Positions 1-8,345 of a stretch of 64,000 nucleotides of DNA are shown here, one piece after another; position 1 is the stretch's first letter, and each line of letters starts with the position of its first letter. Source of the DNA: Lysobacter helvus (lineage in GTDB: Bacteria; Pseudomonadota; Gammaproteobacteria; Xanthomonadales; Xanthomonadaceae); contig NZ_AP024546.1 in the NCBI RefSeq assembly GCF_018406645.1, forward strand, positions 1-64,000, in the 5' to 3' direction. Below the pieces are notes generated by a model. That model worked only from the letters and a program-made list of their open reading frames with translations. It was not told the DNA's origin and ran no database searches. The translations under genes and the position numbers were made by a program.

Positions 1-644
1 TTCGACCCGCGCTCGCCCGCCACGGTGGAGAACCGCACGAACACCGGCGTGATCTTGCCGGCTTCCTGGAACGGCGCCGCGCGCGTGAGGTCGGTCAACG
101 CGTCGTAGCACTCGAAGAAGCCGTGCGCACCGGAGCCGCGCGCATGCACGATGCGTTCGGGGATGCGCTCGTGGTCGAAGTGCGTGATCTTCTCGCGGAG
201 GATGAAGTCCTTCAGCAACGCGGGCCCGCGCAAGCCGGCCTTCAGCGAATGCTGGTTGTCGGCGATCGGCACGCCGTGGTTGGTGGTGAGGCGTTGGCCT
301 TCGGCATCCACGCGCACGCGCGACAGCGGATCCACCGTGGGATTGGCGCCGGGCGCCGGCGCGTTGCCGACCTTGTCGTTGGCGTTGCGTTCGCTGAGCG
401 TGCTGCCGCTGACCAGGCGCGATGCCACGTCGACGTGCGCGCCTTCCGGCGGTGCGGTCGCGTTGTCGCGTCCATATTCCAGCGGCTTGTTGCGGTTGAA
501 GGGGAATGCAGCGGCGGTGGCCTGGACGTCTGCGTCCTGCTGCGCGGGCAGCGGTGTGCCGGCGGCGCGTGCGTTCGGGTTCTTTTTCGCCTTCGAGGGC
601 GCTTGCTTCGCGACGGACTTGCCCGTCCCCTTCTTCGTTGCCAT
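1..644 (-). CDS. katE: Catalase, large-subunit (KatE/HPII type), C-terminal part outside the window
   Basis: Haem catalase that dismutates hydrogen peroxide in the cytoplasm. Only the first 214 residues lie in the window; the gene runs off the left edge. The visible part has a Lys/Ala-rich, low-complexity N-terminal extension of roughly 90 residues, typical of the large-subunit clade, then the catalase core with the distal-histidine motif [10 protein letters not shown] and the following segment [13 protein letters not shown]. The ATG at 644 has AGGAG seven bases upstream. The gene to its right on the same strand (746-1198) ends 101 bp before it, so a separate promoter is possible. Family assignment is secure; the large-subunit subtype is inferred from the extension alone. 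Confidence 0.93.
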   Translation of the reverse strand, partial: MATKKGTGKSVAKQAPSKAKKNPNARAAGTPLPAQQDADVQATAAAFPFNRNKPLEYGRDNATAPPEGAHVDVASRLVSGSTLSERNANDKVGNAPAPGANPTVDPLSRVRVDAEGQRLTTNHGVPIADNQHSLKAGLRGPALLKDFILREKITHFDHERIPERIVHARGSGAHGFFECYDALTDLTRAAPFQEAGKITPVFVRFSTVAGERGS

Positions 645-745
645 TCGGGCGCTCCTGTGCGATTGAAGCCGCATGGTGCGCACGAAGGCCGTGCACGCCC
701 GATCATGGGCGCGCACGGCAGAGCTTGCGGATTACTGCATGCCGG

Positions 746-1198
746 TTACTTCAGGACGAGCTCGCGCAGCAGTTCGTCCCCGAGCAGCGTGCGCATCACG
801 GTGCGCTTGCCGCTGGCTTCGTCGGCCTGCCGCGGATTCATCTTCGTCACTTTCTCGGCGATGGGGTCCATCTTCTTCGCCATGTCGTCGAGCATCGCCA
901 TGTTCGGATACGTCACCACCAGGTACAGGTCGGCTTCGTTCGGGTTGTGCGCCTGCGCCGAGTACACGCGGTAGTCGAGCACGTAGCCCGCCTTCTTCGC
1001 TTCCTCCATCACGCCCTTCCAGTTCTTCTGCAGGTACGCCATGTAGTTCTCGAACTGGCCGTCGACGACCTTGATCGATGAAACGTTGGTCACCGGTCCT
1101 TCGGTGTAGGCACGTTCCTGCGCGAAGGCAGGCGCGGCCAGGCTGCACAGCGACAGCAACGCGCACAGCGCGAGGGTCCAGCGGGTGCGGGAATGCAT
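746..1198 (-). CDS. Secreted protein of unknown function
   Basis: A 150-residue protein beginning with a clear signal peptide (MHSRTRWTLALCALLSLCSL, then cleavage after AFA near residue 26). The mature part is small, charged and mixed alpha/beta, with a segment DLYLVVTYPNMAMLDDMAKK. I do not recognise a family. The chosen ATG at 1198 has GGAGAG upstream; an in-frame ATG at 1309 would put 37 non-signal residues in front of the signal peptide and is unlikely. Probably periplasmic or exported. Confidence 0.75.
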   Translation of the reverse strand: MHSRTRWTLALCALLSLCSLAAPAFAQERAYTEGPVTNVSSIKVVDGQFENYMAYLQKNWKGVMEEAKKAGYVLDYRVYSAQAHNPNEADLYLVVTYPNMAMLDDMAKKMDPIAEKVTKMNPRQADEASGKRTVMRTLLGDELLRELVLK

Positions 1199-1331
1199 GG
1201 GGCTCTCCGGTGATGCCGCCGGGAACGGCGGCTTGCACATCGCTGAACGCGCGTGCACGCGCGGGAAGGACAGCCGCTTGCGACCGGCCGTCGGATCGAT
1301 GGCGCGCACGGGAACGCCGAACTCTGCGGTA

Positions 1332-1523
1332 TCAGTCGCGCAGGATCGAGCGCAGGTTCGCGAGTTTCAGGCGGGCGTCGAAGGTGAGCGACAGCCCTGC
1401 ATCGCAGCGCTCCACCAGGCCCATCCGTTCCAGTTGCGCCACGTGTTCGTCGCCGGGGACCACGCCCGCTTCCAGCGCTTCCAGGACGACGAGGGTATCG
1501 ATGTCGAAGTCACGGGATTTCAT
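1332..1523 (-). CDS. Small hypothetical protein, winged-helix-like
   Basis: A 63-residue acidic/amphipathic protein beginning MKSRDFDIDTLVVLEALEAG. The pattern of two helices followed by a segment of the type LERMGLVE and a short beta pair resembles small winged-helix proteins, but no family is recognised. No good ribosome binding site precedes the ATG at 1523, and an alternative in-frame ATG lies at 1601. It sits between a secreted protein gene and a divergent VOC gene. Coding status is likely but not certain. Confidence 0.5.
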   Translation of the reverse strand: MKSRDFDIDTLVVLEALEAGVVPGDEHVAQLERMGLVERCDAGLSLTFDARLKLANLRSILRD

Positions 1524-1666
1524 AACGCGATCAAGGATATCGGCCCGGGTCGTGAAGGGTTCGTTGAAGGGATTGGCCCCATTGCGCATGCCTTCATCCA
1601 CCGGCGCCGGGGGCGCATCATCGGCGCCTCGTCGCGCAGCCGCGCGGTCCGACAGGAGCGTCCCCC

Positions 1667-2155
1667 ATGCAGGCCAGTTTCCAGCGCATCTCGCCCTTCC
1701 TGTGGTTCGACACCCAAGCCGAGGAGGCCGCGCAGCAGTACACGGCCCTGTTCGCGAATTCGAAGATCACGGACACCCAGCGCTATTCGAAGGAAGCCGA
1801 ACAGGCTTCCGGCAAGCCGGCGGGCTCGGTGATGACGGTGGCGTTCGAACTGGACGGGCAGAAGTTCGTCGCGATCAACGGCGGGCCGCACTTCAAGTTC
1901 TCCGAAGCGGTGTCGTTCGTCATCAACTGCAGGACGCAGGAAGAGATCGACCACTTCTGGGACGGCCTGTCCGACGGCGGCGATCCGGCCGCGCAGATGT
2001 GCGGCTGGCTGAAGGACCGCTTCGGCGTGTCGTGGCAGGTGGTGCCCGCAGAACTCGGCGCGCTGCTGTCGAAGAACGGCGGCGCCGCCATGCAGGCGCT
2101 GATGCAGATGAAGAAGCTCGACCTGGCCACGCTGCGCGCAGCCGCGGGCGCCTGA
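1667..2155 (+). CDS. VOC/PhnB-like family protein
   Basis: A 162-residue protein of the PhnB-like branch of the vicinal-oxygen-chelate (glyoxalase/bleomycin resistance) fold. It opens with ISPFLWFDTQAEEAAQQYTA, the usual PhnB start, has the conserved segment FVAINGGPHFKF and a WDGLSDGG stretch. Members are often annotated as 3-demethylubiquinone methyltransferase-like, but the true substrate is unknown. AGGAG lies at about 1653, a good distance from the ATG. It converges on the histidine kinase gene with a 10-bp gap. Confidence 0.85.
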   Translation: MQASFQRISPFLWFDTQAEEAAQQYTALFANSKITDTQRYSKEAEQASGKPAGSVMTVAFELDGQKFVAINGGPHFKFSEAVSFVINCRTQEEIDHFWDGLSDGGDPAAQMCGWLKDRFGVSWQVVPAELGALLSKNGGAAMQALMQMKKLDLATLRAAAGA

Positions 2156-2165
2156 CGCCCGCGCG

Positions 2166-3368
2166 TTACGTCGCCGCGGTCACCACCGCGGCGTCCATCG
2201 GCATGCGGAACTCGAACCGCGTGCCGTCGTCCGCGCTGGATTGCACGGTCAAGGTGCCGCCGTGTGCGCGCGCGATTTCCGCGGCGATGTACAGGCCGAG
2301 GCCCAACCCGCCCTGCCCGTCGCCGGGCGCCACGCGCACGTAGGGCTGGAACAGGCGCGCGCGATCGGCATCCGCGATCGGGGTGCCCGTGTTGGCGACC
2401 GACACGACGAGGACGTTTTCGACGATGTCCGCCGCCACGTCGATCGGCGAGGCCTGCGCCCCGTGCGTGGCCGCGTTGACGAGCAGGTTGGCGAGCAACT
2501 GCGACAGGCGCCGGCGATCGCACAGCACGTCCTGGTCCAGCGTCAACGCCGCGCGGATCGCGTGCGAGGGATGGCCGCCGCGCACTTCCTCGACCACCTG
2601 CGCGAACGATGCCTCCAGTTCGCCGTCGCGCACCAGCGCGACCGGGATGCCTTCGCCGAGGCGGCTGCGCGCCAGGTCCAGCAAGTCGTCGATCAATCCC
2701 GTCATGCGTTCGCAACTGCGCGCCATGCGCTGCACCTGGCCCTGCCATTGCGCATCCAGCGGCGCAAGCGAAAGCATGTGCGTGCCGACGGTGAGCGACA
2801 TCAGCGGGCTGCGCAGGTCGTGGCCCAGGATCGCGATGAACTGTTCGCGCCAGTGCGCCAGCGCTTCGGCATCCACCAGCGCGGCTTCGGTGGCGTGCAT
2901 GCGCTCGTCCTGTTCCAGTTGCGCTGCGATGAGGTCGGTGCACAACTGGAAGGTTTCGAGGATCGTCGGATCGTCGAGCTTCGCCGGCTGCGGGTCGATC
3001 GCGCACAGCGTGCCGAAGAAGGTCCCGTCGCGACGGAAGATCGGCACCGAGATGTAACTCTCCAGCCCGTAGATGCGCGGCGTGTGGTGCTGCGACCAGT
3101 GCGGGTCCGCGCTGGCGTGGCCGAAGATCACCGGCTCGCGGTGCTGGCGGATCTCGTTGCAGATGGTGGTCCCGAGTTCCAGCGCACCGCCGGGCTTGAG
3201 GCCGAAGTCGATCTCGTCGTGCACCGCGCACGCGATCCACTCCGTATCGGTGACCCGGGCGACCGCCGTGAAGCGCATGCCGGTGGCGCGCGCGACGACG
3301 CGCAGGATCTTGTCGACGGCAGGCAAGCGGGCGATCGCGTCGAGATCGTCCTGGCGGGTACGGGGCAT
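2166..3368 (-). CDS. GAF-domain sensor histidine kinase
   Basis: A 400-residue soluble sensor kinase with no membrane segment. Residues about 15-165 form a GAF domain (WIACAVHDEI, then SYISVPIFRRDGTFFGTLCA). It is followed by a dimerisation/phosphoacceptor helix whose H-box reads ILGHDLRSPL, and a HATPase domain with an N-box (LLANLLVNAATHG) and G-box (GGLGLGLYIA). It would autophosphorylate in response to an intracellular signal. The start at 3368 begins the conserved part; an ATG at 3431 adds 21 basic residues without a ribosome binding site. The divergent gene 142 bp away encodes a stand-alone receiver that is a natural partner, although this is inferred from position only. Confidence 0.93.
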   Translation of the reverse strand: MPRTRQDDLDAIARLPAVDKILRVVARATGMRFTAVARVTDTEWIACAVHDEIDFGLKPGGALELGTTICNEIRQHREPVIFGHASADPHWSQHHTPRIYGLESYISVPIFRRDGTFFGTLCAIDPQPAKLDDPTILETFQLCTDLIAAQLEQDERMHATEAALVDAEALAHWREQFIAILGHDLRSPLMSLTVGTHMLSLAPLDAQWQGQVQRMARSCERMTGLIDDLLDLARSRLGEGIPVALVRDGELEASFAQVVEEVRGGHPSHAIRAALTLDQDVLCDRRRLSQLLANLLVNAATHGAQASPIDVAADIVENVLVVSVANTGTPIADADRARLFQPYVRVAPGDGQGGLGLGLYIAAEIARAHGGTLTVQSSADDGTRFEFRMPMDAAVVTAAT

Positions 3369-3510
3369 GGGGGTCTTCGGACGGCGGCGGCGGGCCTGCA
3401 CAGCGTACGCGCTCGCGCGCGGCGATTTCATCCCGAATTCACCGCCCCGGCTCGACCGTGGCCGATGAATAGCCGTCCGCCCCGCGAACGGCCCCCGTCA
3501 AGGACCGACC

Positions 3511-3951
3511 ATGATCAGCGCCGCCGACATCCTTTCCGCCCGCATCCTCGTCGTGGACGACGACGCCGACGCCGCGCACGCATTGGAGGCCGTGCTCACC
3601 TCCGCGGGCCATCGCGGCGTGACGGTCGCGACCGATCCGCGCACCGTCGTCGCGCTGCATCGCGAGCACGACTTCGACGCGATCCTGCTCGACGTGCTGA
3701 TGCCCGGCATGGACGGCTTCGAAGTGATGGAAGCGCTCAAGCCCTACGAGCGCGACGGCTACCTGCCGGTGATCGCGTTGACCGGCGAGCCGGGCCATCG
3801 CACCCGCGCCCTGCGCGTGGGCGCCAAGGATTTCCTGCGCAAGCCCTTCGATCCCGAAGAGCTGCTGCTGCGCGTGCGCAACCTGGTCGAGGTGCGCCTG
3901 CTCTACAAGGAGCGTGCGCACATCGCCCCGGCCGTGCACGCCGCGGCCTGA
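3511..3951 (+). CDS. Single-domain response regulator (receiver only)
   Basis: A 146-residue receiver domain with all canonical phosphorylation residues: the acidic pair in ILVVDDDAD, the phosphoacceptor Asp in ILLDVLMPGMDG, Thr in LTGEP, and Lys in FLRKPFDP. There is no output domain after the receiver, so it would act through protein contacts. It is divergent from the GAF histidine kinase at 2166-3368 and lies 5 bp before the Nudix gene, with which it is probably co-transcribed. Confidence 0.93.
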   Translation: MISAADILSARILVVDDDADAAHALEAVLTSAGHRGVTVATDPRTVVALHREHDFDAILLDVLMPGMDGFEVMEALKPYERDGYLPVIALTGEPGHRTRALRVGAKDFLRKPFDPEELLLRVRNLVEVRLLYKERAHIAPAVHAAA

Positions 3952-3956
3952 GCCGC

Positions 3957-4418
3957 ATGCCGCAGGCCAGCTGCGGGTTGTTGCTGTACCGGCGCGACGC
4001 CGACGCCTTGCGCGTGCTCATCGTGCATCCGGGCGGCCCGTATTGGCGGCTGCGCGACGTGGGGGCATGGTCGATCCCGAAAGGCCTCTCGCAACCGGGC
4101 GAATCGGCGGAAGACACGGCGCTGCGCGAATTCGCCGAAGAACTCGGCACGCCGGTGGCGGGCCGCCTGCAATCGCTCGGCAGCATCCGCCAGCGCGGCG
4201 GCAAGCACGTGGAGGCGTTCGCGCTGGAAGGCGACTTCGACGTCGACACGGTGGACAGCAACCTTTTCGACCTGGAATGGCCGCCGGGCACGGGCCACAT
4301 GCAGCGTTATCCGGAAGTCGACCGCGCCGCGTGGTGCACGTTGCTGGAAGCGCGCGCGAAGCTGTTGCCGGCGCAGGTGGAATTCCTGGATCGGTTGAAC
4401 GTGCTGCTGGCGGGTTGA
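3957..4418 (+). CDS. Nudix hydrolase
   Basis: A 153-residue protein with a complete Nudix box, in which the glycine of KGLSQPGES begins the motif and REFAEELGT carries the metal-binding glutamates. Nudix enzymes hydrolyse nucleoside diphosphates linked to another moiety; the substrate cannot be read from sequence. The WSIPKG and EWPPGTG segments resemble the NTP pyrophosphohydrolase/Ap4A-type Nudix proteins often found alone in bacteria. The start at 3957 follows the receiver stop codon by 5 bp. The open frame extends far upstream of this ATG, but that part is antisense to the kinase and is not coding. Confidence 0.9.
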   Translation: MPQASCGLLLYRRDADALRVLIVHPGGPYWRLRDVGAWSIPKGLSQPGESAEDTALREFAEELGTPVAGRLQSLGSIRQRGGKHVEAFALEGDFDVDTVDSNLFDLEWPPGTGHMQRYPEVDRAAWCTLLEARAKLLPAQVEFLDRLNVLLAG

Positions 4419-4419
4419 G

Positions 4420-4686
4420 TCAACGCAGCTGGCTGTCCTTGCTGCCCCGCCGGTTGTAGCCCGCGAATCCGGCCTCTTCCGCATCCACCGCTTCCTGGCA
4501 CGGCACGCACAGGCGCACGCCGGGCACGGCCTCGCGGCGCGCCTCGGGGATCGTGGCGCCGCATTCCTCGCACGCTTCCAGCGACGGCCCCTTCGGCAAG
4601 CGGCTGCGGATGCGCTGGATGCCGTCTTTCACGGTCGCATCGATCTGTTCGTTGACGGCGTTGTCGTTGGCCCAGCCGGTCGCCAT
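4420..4686 (-). CDS. DksA/TraR-type C4 zinc finger protein (YbiI-like)
   Basis: An 88-residue protein with the four-cysteine zinc finger typical of the DksA C-terminus: CEECG, then CVPCQEAVD, ending in GYNRRGSKD. It opens with MATGWANDNAVNEQID, close to the YbiI-type small DksA relatives. DksA-family proteins bind the secondary channel of RNA polymerase; the short ones lack most of the coiled coil and their role is less clear. GGAGG precedes the ATG. The gene converges on the Nudix gene with one base between stops. Confidence 0.9.
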   Translation of the reverse strand: MATGWANDNAVNEQIDATVKDGIQRIRSRLPKGPSLEACEECGATIPEARREAVPGVRLCVPCQEAVDAEEAGFAGYNRRGSKDSQLR

Positions 4687-4820
4687 GGGATGCCTCCGGT
4701 TCCTGCTTTGCAGAGCTTGAGGATGGGGCCGTGCAGGCGGTGTTCAAAGGGGGCCACCGATGACCGCCGCATAACGCGCGCCGTCGCATCCTCCGCGGCT
4801 TCCCCCACCGGAGCATGCGC

Positions 4821-5309
4821 ATGGCCGCCAAGGATTTCATTCCCCAGGGTTACCACACGCTGACGCCGTCGGTCGTCGTGAATGACGCGGCCAAGGCAAT
4901 GCAGTTCTACACCGACGCGTTCGGCGCGAAGGAAAACTATCGCCTGCCGATGGGCGACAAGATCGCGCACGCGGAGATGGAGATCGAAGGCTCGCGCTTC
5001 ATGCTGTCCGACGAGATGCCGGACTGGGGCGCGCTGTCGCCGACTTCGCGCGGCGGATCCACGGGGTCGATGATGGTGTACGTGCCCGACGTCGATGCGT
5101 CGATCGATCGCGCGACCAAGGCCGGCGCGAAGATCGTGCAACCGCCGGAAGACCAGTTCTGGGGCGATCGCACCGGCGCGGTGCAGGATCCCTTCGGGCA
5201 CAAGTGGATGTTCAGCACGCACAAGGAAGACGTGGCGCCGGACGAGATGGAGCGCCGCGGCAAGCAGTGGGTGCAGGACATGCAGAAGCGCGGCGGGGCG
5301 ACGCAGTAA
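4821..5309 (+). CDS. VOC/PhnB-like glyoxalase-fold protein
   Basis: A 162-residue member of the VOC superfamily, distinct from the one at 1667. It has the conserved opening LTPSVVVNDAAKAMQFYTDA, the middle segment VYVPDVDASIDRATKAGA, and the C-terminal WGDRTGAVQDPFGHKW, which carries the metal-ligand region. The function within the superfamily is unknown. GGAG at 4810-4813 is spaced correctly for the ATG at 4821 and too close to the one at 4815, which decides the start. Confidence 0.88.
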   Translation: MAAKDFIPQGYHTLTPSVVVNDAAKAMQFYTDAFGAKENYRLPMGDKIAHAEMEIEGSRFMLSDEMPDWGALSPTSRGGSTGSMMVYVPDVDASIDRATKAGAKIVQPPEDQFWGDRTGAVQDPFGHKWMFSTHKEDVAPDEMERRGKQWVQDMQKRGGATQ

Positions 5310-5425
5310 TGGCCTCGTCGCGCGCAGGGACGCGCGCTTGAAGGCGTCGAGCTGATCGGCTGGATCGTTTCGGCGATCCTCGTCGCAATAGCGCATCAAC
5401 CACCTCCGGCACGGCGCTCCGCCGC

Positions 5426-5527
5426 GATGAGGGCGATAGGTCCTTGCCCGGCGCGTTCCGCTGTCCCTGCTCCAAGCACCGGCCGTGCGCCATCCATGGC
5501 GCACTTCAAGGACCTATCGCCCTCATC
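5426..5527. repeat. 21-bp perfect inverted repeat with nested palindrome
   Basis: Arms at 5426-5446 and 5507-5527 are exact reverse complements (the left arm begins GATGAGGGCGATAGG). The 60-bp loop contains a second perfect palindrome at 5485-5504, GTGCGCCAT-CC-ATGGCGCAC. The two together would give a stem-loop on a stem. It has the look of a miniature palindromic repetitive element. Confidence 0.85.
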
Positions 5528-5597
5528 ACGTCGAAGCGCTTCGCGACCGGAGCGTTGCGACGCTGCGTAGGGGTAGCGCCTTGCACCGCATCGGTGG

Positions 5598-5931
5598 GTT
5601 GCTGGCGAACAGCTGCACTCGGACGGACGGCGCACTGCACGCCCAGCCAATCCCGCTCCGCTGCCTCGCCATCCATGGCTGCGAGCATCGGCGCCGCCCA
5701 TCCATGGGCGGCGGGATTGGCTCGGCGTGCGGTGCGCCTCACCGATACGTTGCTTTCTGCAACTTCGGTTGCGAAAGCTAAAGCGCGACGTCGCTGCTTT
5801 CCTTCCTAATGTGTGGAAGGCACAGACTTGGACAGGCGCCCCGCCTGCCAGAGAGCAGTGAGGCATTTCAGATGCGAGGGCTCGAGGTGGGCGGCGCGCC
5901 GTCCATCGGAGCAGATGTGTTCGCCAGCAAC
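5598..5931. repeat. Inverted copies of a degenerate ~40-bp repeat
   Basis: GTTGCTGGCGAAC at 5598-5610 recurs in reverse orientation at 5919-5931, and similarity continues for about 40 bp on one side with mismatches (5597-5637 against the reverse complement of 5895-5933). This suggests two diverged copies of the same mobile or palindromic element. Confidence 0.65.
5645..5722. repeat. 12-bp inverted repeat flanking two GCCATCCATGGC-type palindromes
   Basis: Outer arms AGCCAATCCCGC at 5645-5656 and its complement at 5711-5722. Inside are GCCATCCATGGC at 5669-5680 and the longer palindrome CGCCGCCCAT-CC-ATGGGCGGCG at 5692-5713, which overlaps the right outer arm. Confidence 0.75.
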
Positions 5932-6005
5932 TGTCCGCTGCGGTGCATGGGTCTACGCAGGCGTGTTGGCGAAAACAAAACCGCGACGAGATCCGACGCG
6001 TCACG

Positions 6006-6056
6006 TCGCACAGTCTTTTCTGCCGCGTTGCTCTTGCGGCAGAAAAGACTGTGCGA
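6006..6056. repeat. Perfect 21-bp stem hairpin with 9-nt loop
   Basis: Arms 6006-6026 and 6036-6056 are exact reverse complements (TCGCACAGTCTTTTCTGCC and so on), separated by GTTGCTCTT. It contains no terminal T-run outside the stem, so it is not a standard terminator. It is a strong structural repeat about 215 bp upstream of the TonB receptor start. Confidence 0.85.
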
Positions 6057-6084
6057 TGGGGCGTGGCGGAGCGCCAGTCTGGGT

Positions 6085-6104
6085 GTCCCCGCCTTCGCGG
6101 GGAC
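6085..6104. repeat. Dispersed hairpin repeat, copy 1
   Basis: GTCCCCGC-CTTC-GCGGGGAC, a 20-bp perfect hairpin. Its reverse complement has the same core as the element at 11733-11752 (CCCCGC-GAAG-GCGGGG), so the window holds two copies in opposite orientation. This is the kind of short palindromic repeat scattered in many xanthomonad intergenic regions. Confidence 0.8.
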
Positions 6105-6272
6105 AACGCCCGTGCCAAATCCGTGACCAATGGCATATGCAACGCATTTCTTTGCATCGAATCCACCCTACCGCTTAAACCCTCCGCCACACCCTCACAT
6201 CCTTCCCTCGTCCGCGGGCTGCACCACGCGCCCGTGCTTTGGCAGTCTTTGCGTCCTTCGAGGGGAAACCGA

Positions 6273-8339
6273 ATGCAATCGTCGTCCGTGCGTCGCCTGG
6301 TGTTGAGTGCAGCGCTGCTGCCGTTGTCCATCTCCCTCGCGCTCGCGCAGGAACCGAACGTCCCCGGCGAGAAAGAAGGCGCGCGCACCTACCTGCCCGC
6401 CGACTTCGCGCGCTTCTCCCCCAACAACGCGCTGGACATGCTCGAACAAGTGCCCGGCTTCGTGATCCGCGAAGCCGTGCAGGAACGCGGCCTCGGCCAG
6501 GCCACCGGCAACGTGCTGCTCAACGGACAACGCCTGTCCGGCAAATCCAACGACGTGCTCGGGCAACTCGGGCGCATCCCCGCGGCCAACGTGGTGCGCA
6601 TCGAAATCCGCGACGGCGCCACGATGGACATCCCCGGGCTCGCGGGCCAGGTGGCCAACGTGATCACCAAGGCCGAAGGCATCAGCGGCCAGTGGGAATG
6701 GCGCCCCGACGTCCGCAAGTACTACACCGACCCGCAATACACGCGCGGCAACGTGTCGGTCAGCGGCACCGCGGGCCGCGTCGACTGGACCGTGGGCCTG
6801 ACCAACAACGGCAACCACAGCGGCGCCGGCGGCCCCACCGTGATCTACAACGCCGACGGCACCGTGCGCGAACGCCGCAACGAAGAATGGACCGGCGAAT
6901 CGGATTCGCCCACCTTCAGCACGCAGCTCGGCTACAACGGCGCCGAAGGCCAGAAGGGCAACTTCAACGGCCGCGTGCAGCACGTGTACTTCGACTACAT
7001 CGAAGAAGGCGTGCGCGCCGGCAATCCGTTCATCCCCGATCGCTTCCGCACCATCAATTCGGAAGAAGGCGGACACAACTACGAATTGAGCGGCGACTAC
7101 GAGTTCGGCTTCGGCAAGGGCCGCCTGAAGTTCATCGGGCTCGACAGCTTCACGCATTCGCCGACGTCCGACACCGTGGTCGACGATTACTTCGACGCCA
7201 CGCCCAGCGACGGCGCCCGCTTCGCACGCACCGGCGACCAGGAGGAGCGCATCGCGCGCGCCGAATATCGCTGGAAAGCGCACGGCGACTGGCAGGTGTC
7301 CACCGAATACGCGTTCAACAGCCTGGACAGCGTCGCCAACCTGTACGTGCTCGATGGCACCACCGGCGCGTTCCTCGCCGTGCCCCTGCCCGGCGGCACG
7401 GCCACGGTGCAGGAAGACCGCTACGAAGTGATGGGCAGCTACGGTCGCGCGCTCACGCCGGCGCTGGCGTTGCAGGTCAACGTGGGCGGCGAGTATTCGA
7501 AGATCGAGCAGGTGGGCGCGGGCGGACTGACGCGGTCGTTCCGCCGGCCGAAGGGCCAGGTGTCGCTGGCCTGGCAGGCCTCGCCGAAGATGGACTGGAA
7601 CTTCAAGCTCGAACGCCGCGTGGGCCAGCTGGATTTCTACGACTTCCTCGCCAACGTCAACCTCACCAACGGCCAGTCGAACGCGGGCAACGCCGAACTC
7701 GTGCCGCCGCAGACGTGGGAGCTCTCCGCCGAAGGCCACGAGAAACTCGGCAAGTGGGGCTCGACCACGTTGCGCCTGTACGCGCAGCGCATCGATGACA
7801 TCGTCGACACGATCCCGATCGGCGAATTCGGCGAAAGCCCCGGCAACATCGACCGCGCCACGATCTACGGCTTCGAGTGGAAGAGCACGATCAACCTCGA
7901 TCCCATCGGCTGGACGGGCGCGAAGATCGACGCCACCTGGCAGATGGAGGAAAGCGAGGTCAAGGATCCGCTCACCGGCGAGAACCGCCCGATCAGCAAC
8001 AACCTGCAATCCTTCGCCGACGTCTCGCTGCGCCACGACATCCCCGGCACGCAGTGGGCCTGGGGCGGCGACGTCAACTATTCCTACTACGAACTCGACT
8101 ACCGGCTCACCGAAGTGGGCCGGCAGTGGGAAGGCCCCGTCTGGGGGAACCTCTTCATCGAGAACAAGGACGTCTTCGGCATGACCGTGCGCTTCACCGC
8201 GGGCAACCTCGGCGATGCGATGTCGATGTGGGACCGCACCGTGTACGTCGACCGGCGCACCGGGCCGGTCGACTTCCACGAGATGCGCAACCGCCGCATC
8301 GGGCCGATCTACTCGCTCACGGTGAGCGGGAAGTTCTGA
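6273..8339 (+). CDS. TonB-dependent outer membrane receptor
   Basis: A 688-residue outer membrane transporter. A signal peptide of about 24 residues ends at LALAQ. The plug domain follows (NALDMLEQVPGFVIRE, then GNVLLNGQRLSGKS and VANVITKAEG). The remaining ~530 residues are alternating polar/aromatic strands forming the barrel, ending in the phenylalanine-terminated strand YSLTVSGKF that is needed for outer membrane insertion. No classical TonB box is obvious directly after the signal peptide. Substrate unknown. AGGGGAA at 6261 serves the ATG at 6273; the frame is open further upstream but through the repeat region. No transport partner genes adjoin it. Confidence 0.92.
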   Translation: MQSSSVRRLVLSAALLPLSISLALAQEPNVPGEKEGARTYLPADFARFSPNNALDMLEQVPGFVIREAVQERGLGQATGNVLLNGQRLSGKSNDVLGQLGRIPAANVVRIEIRDGATMDIPGLAGQVANVITKAEGISGQWEWRPDVRKYYTDPQYTRGNVSVSGTAGRVDWTVGLTNNGNHSGAGGPTVIYNADGTVRERRNEEWTGESDSPTFSTQLGYNGAEGQKGNFNGRVQHVYFDYIEEGVRAGNPFIPDRFRTINSEEGGHNYELSGDYEFGFGKGRLKFIGLDSFTHSPTSDTVVDDYFDATPSDGARFARTGDQEERIARAEYRWKAHGDWQVSTEYAFNSLDSVANLYVLDGTTGAFLAVPLPGGTATVQEDRYEVMGSYGRALTPALALQVNVGGEYSKIEQVGAGGLTRSFRRPKGQVSLAWQASPKMDWNFKLERRVGQLDFYDFLANVNLTNGQSNAGNAELVPPQTWELSAEGHEKLGKWGSTTLRLYAQRIDDIVDTIPIGEFGESPGNIDRATIYGFEWKSTINLDPIGWTGAKIDATWQMEESEVKDPLTGENRPISNNLQSFADVSLRHDIPGTQWAWGGDVNYSYYELDYRLTEVGRQWEGPVWGNLFIENKDVFGMTVRFTAGNLGDAMSMWDRTVYVDRRTGPVDFHEMRNRRIGPIYSLTVSGKF

Positions 8340-8345
8340 CGCGGC

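Larger units (their letters stand above)
5310..6272. other. Gene-free, repeat-rich intergenic region
   Basis: About 960 bp without a convincing gene on either strand. All six frames give only short, Arg/Cys/Ser-rich peptides of low-complexity type. Instead the stretch is packed with inverted repeats, listed separately: paired arms at 5426-5446/5507-5527, 5645-5656/5711-5722, 5598-5610/5919-5931, a perfect 21-bp hairpin at 6006-6056 and a chromosomally dispersed hairpin at 6085-6104. The short palindrome GCCATCCATGGC or close variants appears three times (centred near 5494, 5674 and 5702). The last 150 bp must include the promoter of the TonB receptor gene, but I cannot point to it. Confidence 0.75.

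Noticed and set aside
2241-3956. Long upstream extension of the Nudix frame
   Set aside because: It is antisense to the histidine kinase; the true start at 3957 gives a complete Nudix protein.
5396-6388. Minus-strand open frame of 330 codons across the repeat region
   Set aside because: Low-complexity Arg/Ser/Cys-rich translation through palindromes, with no start context; repeats explain the open frame.
6195-8279. A 694-codon minus-strand open frame opposite the TonB receptor
   Set aside because: Shadow frame of the receptor gene with no recognisable protein features, and the receptor has signal peptide, plug and barrel end.
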